A stretch of DNA of 64,000 bases from Bradymonas sp963697525 (GTDB lineage: Bacteria > Myxococcota_A > Bradymonadia > Bradymonadales > Bradymonadaceae): NCBI GenBank assembly GCA_963697525.1, contig OY969087.1:3100001-3164000 (forward strand). The letters run 5' to 3'. Shown piece by piece: positions 1 through 9,894 of this stretch. Position 1 is the stretch's first letter; every line of letters starts with the position of its first letter. The notes beneath the pieces were generated by a model, which saw only the letters and a list, made by a program, of their open reading frames with translations, was not told the DNA's origin and made no database searches. The position numbers were made by a program, and so were the translations under genes.

Positions 1-2
1 AC

Positions 3-2675
3 GACGGTGACGGCGTCGCCAACGCCGACGACAATTGTCCCAGCGTGGCCAACGCCGACCAGGTCGACCACGACCGCGACGGCGCCGGCGACGCCTGCGA
101 CCACTATCCGTTCATCTACGACCCGTCCAACCCGACCACCTTCGAGGCGACCGCCGAGGATTCCATCTCCGGCCCCAACGACGCCCCCAGTGACGGCGAA
201 GCCTACGACCTGCAGTTGCCCTTCTTGGTCGAGGGCGGCATATCTGCCGTGCAGAGCGGGGTGTCCGACTCCGATTACTACTCGTTTACGGTCGCCAAGC
301 CGTCGCTGTTGCTCATCCACATCGCCGCTACGGGCAGCGAGTTCTGGCCGGGCGGGGCGGTCTTCGGCTACGAGGCCCGCGACAGCAACGTGTCGCGCTA
401 CGCCATCGGCAGCGAAACCGGTGGCTCGTATTGGCGCGAGCTGTACGTGCCCGTACCCGGCCAGTACACCTTCGTGGTGACCGACGCGCGCAACCTGATG
501 TCGTCGCCCGACGTCGGGGGCGCCGGCTACGAATATACCGCCTCGGTCAGCGCCATCCCGCTGCCCAAGCCCGAGCCCGTTTCGCTGCCGGCCGCGCCCG
601 TCGAGAAGGTGGTCGACGGCACCGTGCATACCTACGAGGTCGACACCACCGGGCTGGACGCCCTGGAGGTCACCTCCACGGGCGTGTCCGCCGGCGGCAC
701 GAGCTCCTTCGACCTGCCGCTGTTGGCGCTGTACGACACCGACGCCAAGCGCGTCCTGTCGTTCAGCTCGCCGTACCAGACCGACCAGCGCACCGCCGAG
801 CTCGATTTCACCACCGAGCTGGCCGGCGCCAAGCACGTGCTGGTCATCGAGGACTCCTGGCAAAATTACGGCGACAGCCGCACCCAGCTCCAGATCAGCA
901 GCACGCAGGTCGACGGCGAGGTGGAGACCTTCTCCAAGCCGCAGGACCAGCGAAGCAGCAAGCTCAACTGGTTGCAGCCCGGGGCGAGCGTGGACGCGAC
1001 CATCGGCCCGCCGCGCACCAAGAGCAGCACGAGCCTGAGCCCGGACGTGGACTACTTTTTGGCGACGGTCCAGCCCGGCGAAGAGGTCACGTTTAGCGTC
1101 CAGCCCACCAACGGCAGCGCGTTGGAGCCGGACATCGACGTGGGGTACCTGTACGAGCCGCAGCAGGGCTCGACGAGCTTCTTTTTCGAGGACGGCGGCA
1201 CGGACGCGGCCGGCGCCGGCGACCCGGCCACGGCCACCATGTTTTACGATGGCTCGACGGCCGGCGAGGTGGCCATCCGCGTGCGCCATATGCCCAACAA
1301 CAACGCCGAGTCGCCGCGCGGCGGGCCCGGCTACGGCTACACCGTGAGCATGGACGTGGCCTCGCCGTCCGCCCAGGACTTGGCGTCGCTGCCGGCCACA
1401 GCCAGCGGCGTGTTCGACACCCCCGGAAAGAGCGACTTCTACAAATTCAGCGCCCACGCCGGGGATCGCTTCGACGCGCGGATCAAGGAGAACAACTTCT
1501 TCGGCCCGATGACCGCCTACGACGCGCAGACCTTCCTGCCGCTGGCCTCGACCTATTCGAGCCGCATGCTCTTCGTGACCGACCACGACGGCGACATCGT
1601 CCTCAACGTCAAGCCCTACGATTCCACGCGCGATCCGTCGTACACCTATGATCTGGGCGTCGAGAAGATCAACGCCACCGATCTGGGCACGGCGCCGGCG
1701 TCACAGACGGGCGCGGTGGACAACGCGCCGTTTCCCGCCTGGTACAAGATGTCGGTCAGCGCCGGGTCGGTGTACGTGGCCAGCTTGACCTCGCAGGGCG
1801 GCGACCTCGACGGGCGCGTTCGCGTCTACGACGCCGCCACGATGAAAGATCTGCGCGCCGGCAGCAGCAACGCCCGCTGGTTGGCGACCGAGGACGGGGA
1901 GGTCTACATCGCGGTGGCCGACGCCCAGGACCGCGGCGATGCCAGCTACCAATTCACCCTTCAGATCGACAAGCTCAACGCCACCCAGCTCACCCCGGGC
2001 ACGCCGGTCAACGGCCAGCTCGCCGACGGTTCCAAGCAGCGTATTTACACCTTCGCCGCGCCGGCCGGCGCCATCGAGGCCAACGTCGTGCCCACCGGTT
2101 CGTGGACGCCCAAAGTGGTGCTCGCCCACGGCGCGAGCCTGGACGCGATGACCTCGGTGCAGCCGTATGAGGGCCACCTATTTTACGCCGCCAGCGCCGG
2201 CGACAAATACGCTCTGATCGTCGGCTCGCAGGACACCTCCGCCACCGGTCCGCTGGACTTCAGCCTGCAGCTCGACGTCCACCAGCCCAACCAGGGGATT
2301 GCCGAGGCCGAGCCCAACGACACGCTCGCCGACGCTCAACACCTGGCTAACCTGCCGGCGGTCGTGAACGGCTCGTTGGACAGCAACCGCAACGACTCGG
2401 TCGACGAGTACACCGTCGATTTGAACGCCGGGCAGCATCTGTGGGTGCTGAGCACCGACGACGACGGCCAGGATCTGTACGCCCTCGACCCCATGCTCGA
2501 GCTTTTCGACCCCAGCGGCGCCCCCGCCGCCTCCGACCGCGACAGCAGCGAGGCGTTCTTCCCGGCGTTGTACGCCTTTACGGCGACCACCGACGGGACG
2601 TGGGAGATTCGCCACAAGCTCGAGTTTAGCGCGGGCTCGGGCAACTACGTGCTGTACGTGTTTACGGTTCCGTAA
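3..2675 (+). CDS. Secreted TSP3/PPC-domain protein, 5' truncated by window edge
   Basis: The frame is open from the first bases of the window, so the start lies upstream and only the last 890 or so residues are visible. The visible N-terminus has thrombospondin type 3 calcium-binding repeats of the form DGDGVANADDNCPSVAN and DGAGDACD. The rest is a string of beta-rich segments. One near the C-terminus starts AEPNDTLADAQHLANLP, typical of bacterial pre-peptidase C-terminal (PPC) domains, and similar segments with DYYSF or DFYKF patterns recur earlier. No catalytic domain is visible. The family is extracellular or surface-attached, so a structural or adhesive role is inferred. The stop is 34 bp before the likely glnE start. 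It shares the TSP3 theme with the three large lipoproteins at 20-34 kb but lacks their VWA and MopE parts in the visible portion. Confidence 0.85.
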   Translation, partial: DGDGVANADDNCPSVANADQVDHDRDGAGDACDHYPFIYDPSNPTTFEATAEDSISGPNDAPSDGEAYDLQLPFLVEGGISAVQSGVSDSDYYSFTVAKPSLLLIHIAATGSEFWPGGAVFGYEARDSNVSRYAIGSETGGSYWRELYVPVPGQYTFVVTDARNLMSSPDVGGAGYEYTASVSAIPLPKPEPVSLPAAPVEKVVDGTVHTYEVDTTGLDALEVTSTGVSAGGTSSFDLPLLALYDTDAKRVLSFSSPYQTDQRTAELDFTTELAGAKHVLVIEDSWQNYGDSRTQLQISSTQVDGEVETFSKPQDQRSSKLNWLQPGASVDATIGPPRTKSSTSLSPDVDYFLATVQPGEEVTFSVQPTNGSALEPDIDVGYLYEPQQGSTSFFFEDGGTDAAGAGDPATATMFYDGSTAGEVAIRVRHMPNNNAESPRGGPGYGYTVSMDVASPSAQDLASLPATASGVFDTPGKSDFYKFSAHAGDRFDARIKENNFFGPMTAYDAQTFLPLASTYSSRMLFVTDHDGDIVLNVKPYDSTRDPSYTYDLGVEKINATDLGTAPASQTGAVDNAPFPAWYKMSVSAGSVYVASLTSQGGDLDGRVRVYDAATMKDLRAGSSNARWLATEDGEVYIAVADAQDRGDASYQFTLQIDKLNATQLTPGTPVNGQLADGSKQRIYTFAAPAGAIEANVVPTGSWTPKVVLAHGASLDAMTSVQPYEGHLFYAASAGDKYALIVGSQDTSATGPLDFSLQLDVHQPNQGIAEAEPNDTLADAQHLANLPAVVNGSLDSNRNDSVDEYTVDLNAGQHLWVLSTDDDGQDLYALDPMLELFDPSGAPAASDRDSSEAFFPALYAFTATTDGTWEIRHKLEFSAGSGNYVLYVFTVP

Positions 2676-2709
2676 CGATGTGCGCCCCGACGCATGTGAC
2701 AAGACAGCC

Positions 2710-5700
2710 ATGAACTGGCCCGACATCGCCCAAGACCACATCGAGACACTGTGCTCGCGCGCCGAGGCGCCCGAGCGCATGGAACACCTCGTGGAGCGTC
2801 TGGGCGCGTGCGTCGAACAGGGCGCGCTGTCGCTCGCCGACGCCGGCCGTGTGCTCGCGCGCCTGCAGGCAGCCTCCGACCCCGCCGACACGTTGCTCGA
2901 CCTGCTCAAGCTATGCGAGTCGGACGACGCCGGGCGGCTGGCCGAGGCGTCGGCGCTGGACGTCTTCTTGACCCTGGCAATGCAGGGCGAACATCCGTCG
3001 CGCGCGCTGCTGCATCATCCCGAAGACCTATCGTATCTGGCAGAGGTTCACGCCGACCCGGTGGCGCGCGGGCTCGACGCGCTGGTCGACGAGGTGGAGT
3101 CGCGCATCGAGGCGGCCATCGCCGACGGCGCCGAGCGCGAGCAAGCCGCCTTCGCCGAGCTTCGCCGCCTCAAGCGCCGCGAGTCGCTGCGCATCTATTT
3201 GCGCGAGGTCGACAACACCAGCTCGGTGCGCCAGACCACCGCCGAGATCGCCCAGTTGGCCGAGGCCTGCCTCGACGTCGCCTGCCGCCAGGGCGCGCGC
3301 GTGCTCGGCCTGTGCGGAGCTCGCCGAGCATTTCTGCGTGTTGGGGATGGGCAAATTGGGCGGCCGGGAGCTCAACTTCAGCTCCGATGTCGACCTCATC
3401 TACGTCAGCTCCGACGCGGCGGTGGGCGACGCTGAGATCAAGTCGGACGTCGACCAACTCGCCCGCTGGGTGACCCAGGCGATGGGCAAGGTGACCGGCG
3501 CCGGCTACGTCTTTCGTGTCGACCTGCGCCTGCGCCCCGAGGGCAGCAAGGGGCCGCTGGTCAACTCCGTGGAGGCGATGACCGATTATTACCTGAACTG
3601 GGGGCGCACCTGGGAGCGCAGTGCCATGCTCAAGGCGCGACCTGTGGGCGGCAACCGGGAGATGGGCGAGGAGCTGCTCGAGGCGCTCGAGCCGTTTATG
3701 TACCGACGCTACCTGGACTTCGGCGTGATCGACGAGCTGCGCTCGATGAAGGAGCAGATCGACCGCAACGCCCAGGTCTCGGCGGTGGTGGGCGTGCAGG
3801 ACAGCCCCGCCGAACGCGCGCCGGAGCCGGCGGCGCCGGCCTCGTCGCTTCAGCAGCGGTTGCGCCGGCGGATGCGCCGCTCGGGCGCGCCGCCCCGGCG
3901 CGGGCGGCTGGGCCGCTCGTCGAGCATCAAGCCCGCCGCCACCGGCAGCGACGACACCGGTTCGGTGGGCGACGAGACCAGCGAGAGCCGCTCCGACAAG
4001 ACGGGCTCACCGCTGGGTTGGGACGTCAAAATCGGGGTCGGCGGCATCCGCGAGATCGAGTTTTTCGTGCAGGCGCTCCAGCTCGTCCACTGCGGCACGC
4101 GCCCCGCGCTCAGGGTGCGCGGTACGCTCGACGCGCTCGATCGGCTGCTGTACTCCGGTTTGATCACCCACGACGACCACGCCGTGCTCGCCGATGCCTA
4201 CGATTTGTTTCGCCGCGTCGAGCACCGCGTCCAGATGGAGCACGACCGCCAGTCGCATCGACTGCCCGCCGACGCCGCCGGCTTCGAGCGCCTGGCGCGG
4301 CGCATGGACATGCCTGACGACGCGCTGCGCGGGCGGCTGACCGACTGCCGTAGGCGCGTCGCCACGATGTTCGAGCGGCTGTTCAGCGAGTCCGCCCAGA
4401 CGCCCGAAGAGCCCACCGTGCGCGAGTCGCGCCCCTCCGAGCTCGCCACCGTGTTGGGCGTGTCCGCCGAGCACCTCTTCGACCAGGCCGTCCTCGATGC
4501 CGTCGAGCGCCTGGGATTTCACCGCCCGCGGCAGGTCGCCGGGCAGGTGCAGGTGCTGCGCGAGAAGCCCTACGGCCCGTTCGGCCGCCACGTCAGCACC
4601 GAGCAGCGCGAGCTGAGCCGGTATATTCTGCAGGCCTGCGCCACCGCCCCCGACCCCGATCAGGCGTTTAGCTACTGGTCGCGTCTGTCCACGGTGGTCG
4701 CCGACCGGCCCGGGTTTTACGACATGCTCTTCGACAACCCCCACGCCACCCGCCTGCTGGTGCACGTCTTCGGCTCCAGCGAGTTTCTGGCGTCCATCGT
4801 GGTGCGCGAGCCCAACGTCATCGACTACCTGCTCGGGGCTGGGACGGTGGCGATCGTGCGCGAGCGTGACGAGATGGCCGACGAGCTCGAGCAACGCCTG
4901 GGCGGCATCCACGACCCCAGCCATCGGCTGGGCCGGGTGCGCCGCTTCCACCAGGAAGAGGTGCTGCGCATCGCCCTGCACGAGGTCGCCGGCGCTTGTG
5001 ACATCGCCGAGACGGTGCGCCAACTGTCGATGCTCGCCGAGGTCGTCGTCGACGCCGTGCTGCGCGAGGTCTACGCCAACCTCGCCGAGCGCTTCGACCC
5101 GGCGCTGGCCCCGCCGGTCGACCAACTGCCGTTCGTCGTGCTGGGCGTTGGCAAGCTGGGCGGGCGCGAGCTGACCTTCGGCAGCGACCTGGACGTCATC
5201 TTCGTGTACGAGCCCGACGAGGCCCGCGGGCTCGATCACCAATTTTATGCCAAGCTCGCCCAGCGCCTGGTGCGCAACCTGTCGTCGGTCAGCGCGCAGG
5301 GAAAACTCTACGAGGTGGACACGAGGCTTCGCCCCTCAGGGCGCCAGGGAACGCTGGTCGTCAGCTTCGACGCCTTCCGCGACTACCACGAGCACCGCGC
5401 CGACCTTTGGGAGCGCCAGGCGATGATCCGGGCGCGCGCGCTGACCGGGCCTGCGGGTCTGCGCCGCCGGCTGATGGCGCTGCGCGACGACATCGCCTTC
5501 GAGCGGCCCGTGCCCGACGGGCTGGCCGGCCGATTGCGCGCGATGCGCGATCGCATCGTCGAAGAGCTGGGCGCCGAGGAGGCCGGCCGGGACATCAAGG
5601 CCGACCCCGGCGGCATGATCGACGTGGAGTTTCTGACCCAATACCTGCAGTTGGCCCACGCCGCCGAGATCGCCTCGACGCCCGAGTCCGTCGCCGAGCA

Positions 5701-6040
5701 AACGGGCGCGCGCGTCATCGACGGCCCGCGCAGCCAGAACACCATGTGGGCGCTCGCGCGCCTGGCTGAGCCGTTGGCGGCGCTCGAGCCGCAGGTCGAC
5801 TGCGTCCAACTCCTCGACGATTACCGCATGTTGCGCCGCGTCGAGGCCCGCCTGCGCATGAGCGACCAGCGCGCCTCCAATCGCCTGCCCGACGACGAAG
5901 CCCAACTCCGCGTGCTCGCCCGACGCCTCGGCTACCAGGGCAGCGAGGCCAGCCGCCAACTGCGCGGCGATCTCGACGCAATTGGCGAGCGCGTCTCGCG
6001 CAGCTTCGAAGCTCTCTTCGGGGCTGGCGAGGCGGGTTGA
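2710..6040 (+). CDS. glnE: Bifunctional glutamine synthetase adenylyltransferase/deadenylase, apparent frameshift
   Basis: GlnE adds and removes AMP on glutamine synthetase in response to PII, tuning nitrogen assimilation in the cytoplasm. Two nucleotidyltransferase signatures are present: FCVLGMGKLGGRELNFSSD (N-terminal deadenylase half, near 3325-3385) and FVVLGVGKLGGRELTFGSD (C-terminal adenylylase half, near 5130-5190). The N-terminal 200 or so residues (2710 to about 3315) read in one frame. The rest reads in the next frame, with the switch between about 3300 and 3335. Removing one G near 3315-3317 restores LCELAEHFCVLGMGKLGG. As given, the first frame runs on to a stop at 3435. Start 2710 (ATG) is preferred over GTG at 2680. 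Between the halves (about 3780-4015) lies a low-complexity Arg/Ser/Ala-rich insert of about 80 residues not usual in GlnE. The restored length is about 1110 aa, longer than the usual 950 or so. Confidence 0.9.
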
Positions 6041-6450
6041 TTCGGTACAGCAACGCCCGGGTGTTCGAGGACCCCCATCGCCTCGCGCAAAATGGCGCGC
6101 TCGGCACTTCCCCGCGGGGGAAGAAGCTCCTTCGAGATCGCCCAGTGGTTGCTTTTCGACGCCAATCAGAAGCGTGGCAAAGTGGTGAGGGGCTTTCTCC
6201 CCTGCGGGGAGATGCCGAGCGCGTGGTGCAGCGCGAGGTAGAGGGGGTCCCCGTTAACCTGGGAGTCGCGTATCGACGCCGTGGTCGTCGAATCGGTTCC
6301 ATGAAGAGACCGGGATGAGGGTGCGGTCGCGCGCTTTGCGGGCCCGGAACATTGACAGCCCTCTGCCCAAAAGCTAGCGATAGATCGAAAGAATCGAGGT
6401 ACGTGGGCCGAAGTGCTCACGATGACGATAGCGTCGCACGGAGTGGGCAA
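6041..6450. other. Intergenic region with two short hairpins, no supported gene
   Basis: About 410 bp between glnE and ilvE. Short open frames occur but none has a convincing start, ribosome site or family. Two perfect GC hairpins are visible: 6107-6113 with 6117-6123 (7 bp, loop 3) and 6197-6202 with 6206-6211 (6 bp, loop 3). Both are variants of a CTCCCC-loop-GGGGAG theme. The second sits in a stretch (about 6186-6250) that looks like a dispersed intergenic repeat. This is inference; a genome-wide search would settle it. Confidence 0.5.
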
Positions 6451-7374
6451 GTGGGTATCGAATCGCAGAAGATATGGCTCGACGGTGAGTTCGTCGATTT
6501 CGACAAGGCGAATGTACACGTTCTGACGCATACCCTGCACTATGGGCTGGGCGCCTTCGAGGGCATTCGCGCCTACCAACGCGCCGACGGCAAGACGGCG
6601 ATCTTTCGGCTTGGCGAGCATGTTCAGCGTCTGCTGGAGAGCTGTCATATCTGCACGATCGACGTGCCCTTTACCCAGGAGCAGCTCGAGCAGGCGTGCA
6701 TCGAGACGGTGCGCGTCAACGGGTTTACCGACTGCTACCTGCGTCCGGTGGTCTTTTTGGGCTCCGGCCAGATGGGGCTGGGCGCCATGCAGAATAAGGT
6801 GCGCGTGGCCATCGCGGCCTGGGAGTGGGGGGCCTATCTGGGCGACGACGGCCTGACCAAGGGCATCCGCGCCAAGGTCGCCAGCTTCAACCGCCAGCAC
6901 GTCAACGCCGGCATGGCCAAGGGCAAGATCAACGGCCAGTACGTCAACAGCATCTTGGCCAAGCGCGAGGTCATGGCCGCCGGCTATGACGAGGCGATCA
7001 TGCTGGACACCGAGGGCTATATCTCGGAGGCCAGCGGCGAAAATATCTTCATCGTCTACCACGGTCAGGTGGTCACGCCGCCGACCGGCGCCTCCATTTT
7101 GGGCGGCATCACCCGCGACACGGTGCTCACGCTGCTGCGCGAGCGCGACATCGAGGTCGTCGAGCAGCGCTTTACCCGCGACGTGATGTACACCGCCGAC
7201 GAGGTGTTCATGGTGGGCACCGCCGCCGAGGTCACCCCCGTGTGGCAGGTCGACGACCGCGCCATCGGCACCGGCAAGCCCGGCCCGGTGACCAAGGCCG
7301 TGCAGGCGGCCTACTTCGAGCAGGTCAAAGGCGCGGCCACCGACCATGCGGAGTGGTTGACGGTGGTGGAGTAG
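6451..7374 (+). CDS. ilvE: Branched-chain amino acid aminotransferase
   Basis: PLP-dependent class IV aminotransferase that interconverts valine, leucine and isoleucine with their 2-oxo acids using glutamate/2-oxoglutarate. The protein has the family landmarks in order: IWLDGEFVDFDKANVHV at the N-terminus, HTLHYGLGAFEGIRAY, the lysine-bearing GKINGQYVNSILAKREV, the PLP-phosphate region GYISEASGENIFIV, and TPPTGASILGGITRDTV. Start GTG at 6451 is chosen because GGAG lies at 6440-6443 and the family begins just here; an upstream in-frame start at 6352 would add an unrelated extension. The resulting 307 aa is normal for IlvE. It stands alone, about 100 bp before the aldolase gene. Confidence 0.96.
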   Translation: MGIESQKIWLDGEFVDFDKANVHVLTHTLHYGLGAFEGIRAYQRADGKTAIFRLGEHVQRLLESCHICTIDVPFTQEQLEQACIETVRVNGFTDCYLRPVVFLGSGQMGLGAMQNKVRVAIAAWEWGAYLGDDGLTKGIRAKVASFNRQHVNAGMAKGKINGQYVNSILAKREVMAAGYDEAIMLDTEGYISEASGENIFIVYHGQVVTPPTGASILGGITRDTVLTLLRERDIEVVEQRFTRDVMYTADEVFMVGTAAEVTPVWQVDDRAIGTGKPGPVTKAVQAAYFEQVKGAATDHAEWLTVVE

Positions 7375-7402
7375 CCGACGCGGCCGCCTGCAGCGGGTCT
7401 AC

Positions 7403-7432
7403 TTGATGTTTGTGTGATCGGGACCATTATCT
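7403..7432 (+). promoter_or_regulatory. Possible sigma-70 promoter of fbaB
   Basis: TTGATG at 7403-7408 and TTATCT at 7427-7432 are spaced by 18 bp, about 45 bp upstream of the aldolase start, in the locally AT-richer ilvE-fbaB gap. Pattern match only. Confidence 0.3.
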
Positions 7433-7475
7433 AGCAACGAATTGACTCCAACTATATCCCGCGAGAGGACACGCC

Positions 7476-8555
7476 ATGGCAGAAATCGACAAGATCGTAG
7501 ACATCCTCGGTGACGAAGCCGACGAGTTGCTCAGCTACGAGTCCAACACGTTCCCCAAGGAGAACCTGTATCTGCCGGGGCCGGACTTCGTCGACCGGGT
7601 GTACACTCAGACCGACCGCAGCCCGCGGGTGCTGGCGAATCTGCAGCGCCTCTTCGACACCGGGCGGCTGCGCGGCACGGGTTATCTGTCGATTCTGCCG
7701 GTCGACCAGGGCATCGAGCACACCGCCGGGGCGTCGTTTGCGCCCAACCCCGCCTACTTCGACCCCGCCGAGATCGTCGAGCTGGCCATCGAGGGCGGGT
7801 GCAACGCGGTGGCGTCGACCTTCGGCGTGCTCGGCGCGGTCGCGCGCAAATACGCCCACAAGATTCCGTTCGTAGCCAAGATCAACCACAACGAGCTGCT
7901 GACCTGGCCGAATAATTACGACCAGGTGATGTTCGGCACCGTCGAGGAGGCCTTCGAGATGGGCGCCGCGGCCATCGGCGCGACCATTTACTTCGGCTCG
8001 CAGGAGTCCGACCGCCAGATCGTCGAGGTCGCTCGCGCCTTCCACCGCGCCCACGAGCTGGGCATGGCCACGATCCTGTGGTGCTACACGCGCAACAAGG
8101 AGGGCTTCGTCGTCGACGGCACCGACTACCACACCGCCGCCGACCTGACCGGTCAGGCCAACCACCTGGGCGTGACCATCCAGGCGGACATCATCAAGCA
8201 GAAGGCCCCGACGAACAACGGCGGGTTCAACGCCGTCAAAAACCCCGGCGGCAAGACCTTCGGGCGCACCGACGAGCGCGTCTACAGCGAGTTGACCACC
8301 GACCATCCCATCGACCTGACCCGCTACCAGGTCGCCAACTGCTATATGGGCCGCGCGGGGCTGATCAACAGCGGCGGCGCCTCCGGCCAGAGCGACCTGC
8401 AGCAGGCGGTGCGCACCGCCGTCATCAACAAGCGCGCCGGCGGCACCGGGCTGATCAGTGGGCGCAAGGCGTTCCAGAAGTCGCGCGACGAGGGCGTCAA
8501 CATCCTCAACGCCATCCAGGACGTCTATCTGTGCAAGGACGTCACGATCGCCTAG
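7476..8555 (+). CDS. fbaB: Class I fructose-bisphosphate aldolase, FbaB/DhnA type
   Basis: Schiff-base aldolase that cleaves fructose 1,6-bisphosphate to DHAP and glyceraldehyde 3-phosphate in glycolysis/gluconeogenesis. The 359-aa protein is very close along its length to the bacterial FbaB family: RLRGTGYLSILPVDQGIEH, SFAPNPAYFDPAEIVELAIE, GATIYFGSQES, DLTGQANHLGVT, the probable Schiff-base lysine in ADIIKQK, NCYMGRAGLINSGG and AVINKRAGGTGLISGRKAF. The ATG at 7476 follows a purine-rich GAGAGGA ribosome site. The gene is convergent with the alcohol dehydrogenase gene, with a GC hairpin between them. Confidence 0.96.
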   Translation: MAEIDKIVDILGDEADELLSYESNTFPKENLYLPGPDFVDRVYTQTDRSPRVLANLQRLFDTGRLRGTGYLSILPVDQGIEHTAGASFAPNPAYFDPAEIVELAIEGGCNAVASTFGVLGAVARKYAHKIPFVAKINHNELLTWPNNYDQVMFGTVEEAFEMGAAAIGATIYFGSQESDRQIVEVARAFHRAHELGMATILWCYTRNKEGFVVDGTDYHTAADLTGQANHLGVTIQADIIKQKAPTNNGGFNAVKNPGGKTFGRTDERVYSELTTDHPIDLTRYQVANCYMGRAGLINSGGASGQSDLQQAVRTAVINKRAGGTGLISGRKAFQKSRDEGVNILNAIQDVYLCKDVTIA

Positions 8556-8562
8556 TCAACAC

Positions 8563-8586
8563 GCGCGGGGGGCCACTCCCCCGCGC
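8563..8586. terminator. GC hairpin between convergent genes
   Basis: GCGCGGGGG (8563-8571) pairs perfectly with CCCCCGCGC (8578-8586) around a 6-nt loop, 8 bp after the fbaB stop. There is no clear U-tract, so factor-independent termination is likely but not certain. Confidence 0.5.
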
Positions 8587-8618
8587 TCCTGGACCCCTGC
8601 GGGCCCCCGGGCCCCCGC

Positions 8619-9791
8619 CTAAGGCTCCATCACCACCTTGATGCAGCCGTTTTGTTTTTCCTTGAACATCTCGTAGGCCGCCGGCGCCTCCACCAGGGGC
8701 ACCCGGTGGCTGATGATGAACGTGGGGTCGATGTCGCCGTCCTCGATGTGGGACAGCAGCTTTTGCATGTAGTGCTGCACCGGCGTTTGGCCCATGCGAA
8801 AGCGCAGGCCTTTGCCGAAGGCCGCGCCCAGAGGCATCTTGTCGATGACCCCGCCGTAGACGCCGGGCATCGACACCGTGCCGCCTTTGCCGCAGGCCAT
8901 GATCGCCTGGCGAAGCGCGTTGGGGCGGTCGGTCTCCAGGCGCAGCGATTGCTTGGCCTTGTCGTAGAAGTGGTCGACGGCGGTCACCCCGTGGGCCTCC
9001 AGGCCGACGGCGTCGATGACCACGTCCGGACCGCGCCCGCCGGTCATCTCCTTGAGCGTGGACAGCACGCTGTCCTGCTCGAAGTTCAGAATCTCCGCCC
9101 CCGAGGCCTTGCGCGCCTTCTCCAGGCGCTCGGGCACCCGGTCGATGGCAACGACGCGCTCGGCGCCCAGCAAAAAGGCGCTCTTGATGGCGAATTGGCC
9201 CACCGGGCCACAGCCCCACACGGCCACGGTGGCGCCCTCGTCGATGTCGCAGTCGGCGACCGCGTGGTAGCCGGTGGGGAAGATGTCCGACAGGAAGATC
9301 GCCTGCTCGTCGGTGAGGCTGTCGGGGATCTTCATCGGGCCGACGTCGGCAAAGGGGACCCGCAAATACTCGGCCTGCCCGCCGGCGTAGCCGCCCAGCA
9401 TATGCGAGTAGCCGAAGATGCCCGCCGGGGAGTACCCGTAGGCCTTCTCGGCCATGTAGGCGTTGGGGTTGGAGTTGTCGCACAGCGCGTGCATCTCGTG
9501 GCGGCAATAATGGCAACTGCCGCAGGCGATGGGGAAGGGGATGACCACCCGCTCGCCGATGGCCAGGTTGTCGACCTCGCTGCCCACCTCGACGACCTCG
9601 CCGACCGTCTCGTGGCCGATGATGTCGCCTTCTTCCATAGTCGGAATATAGCCGTCATAAAGGTGCAGGTCCGAGCCGCAGATGGCCGTCAGCGTCACCT
9701 TGATGATGGCGTCTCGGGGGTTGAGTATCTTTGGGTCCGGGACCTGGCGGACCTGGACATCTCCTTTTCCCATCCAGCAAACGGCGCGCAT
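8619..9791 (-). CDS. Zinc-dependent alcohol dehydrogenase (formaldehyde dehydrogenase-like)
   Basis: Medium-chain NAD(P)-dependent dehydrogenase of about 390 aa. Catalytic-zinc residues are visible in AICGSDLH (Cys38) and GHETVGEV (His60, Glu61). The structural-zinc lobe has four cysteines in CGSCHYCRHEMHALC, and the Rossmann motif is VWGCGPVGQFA. The layout fits the FdhA/threonine-dehydrogenase-like subgroup often annotated as glutathione-dependent formaldehyde dehydrogenase; the substrate cannot be told from sequence. ATG at 9791 is chosen because GAGGGG lies just upstream and the family starts MRAVCWMGKGDV; a longer frame upstream runs through a hairpin and is rejected. It lies downstream of, and on the same strand as, the SRPBCC gene. 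Confidence 0.92.
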   Translation of the reverse strand: MRAVCWMGKGDVQVRQVPDPKILNPRDAIIKVTLTAICGSDLHLYDGYIPTMEEGDIIGHETVGEVVEVGSEVDNLAIGERVVIPFPIACGSCHYCRHEMHALCDNSNPNAYMAEKAYGYSPAGIFGYSHMLGGYAGGQAEYLRVPFADVGPMKIPDSLTDEQAIFLSDIFPTGYHAVADCDIDEGATVAVWGCGPVGQFAIKSAFLLGAERVVAIDRVPERLEKARKASGAEILNFEQDSVLSTLKEMTGGRGPDVVIDAVGLEAHGVTAVDHFYDKAKQSLRLETDRPNALRQAIMACGKGGTVSMPGVYGGVIDKMPLGAAFGKGLRFRMGQTPVQHYMQKLLSHIEDGDIDPTFIISHRVPLVEAPAAYEMFKEKQNGCIKVVMEP

Positions 9792-9827
9792 TGTTGACCC
9801 CTCGTTGTGGGTGTTGGTGATTGGTCG

Positions 9828-9880
9828 CCGAGCGCAGCCTGCCAGCCTGGCGGTCAGCGCCGGCTGGCAGGCTGCCTCGG
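9828..9880 (-). terminator. Long near-perfect hairpin between two minus-strand genes
   Basis: A 14-bp perfect stem (9834-9847 with 9862-9875) is extended by 5 more pairs (9828-9832 with 9876-9880) after a one-base bulge; the loop is 14 nt. It begins 15 bp past the SRPBCC stop and ends 37 bp before the dehydrogenase start. With no U-tract it may be a terminator, an attenuator or an mRNA-stabilising stem. Confidence 0.6.
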
Positions 9881-9894
9881 CCAAAAGAAGCTAA

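Noticed and set aside
6037..6318. Short open frames between glnE and ilvE
   Set aside because: No ribosome site, no recognisable family, overlap with hairpins, and mutually overlapping frames on both strands.
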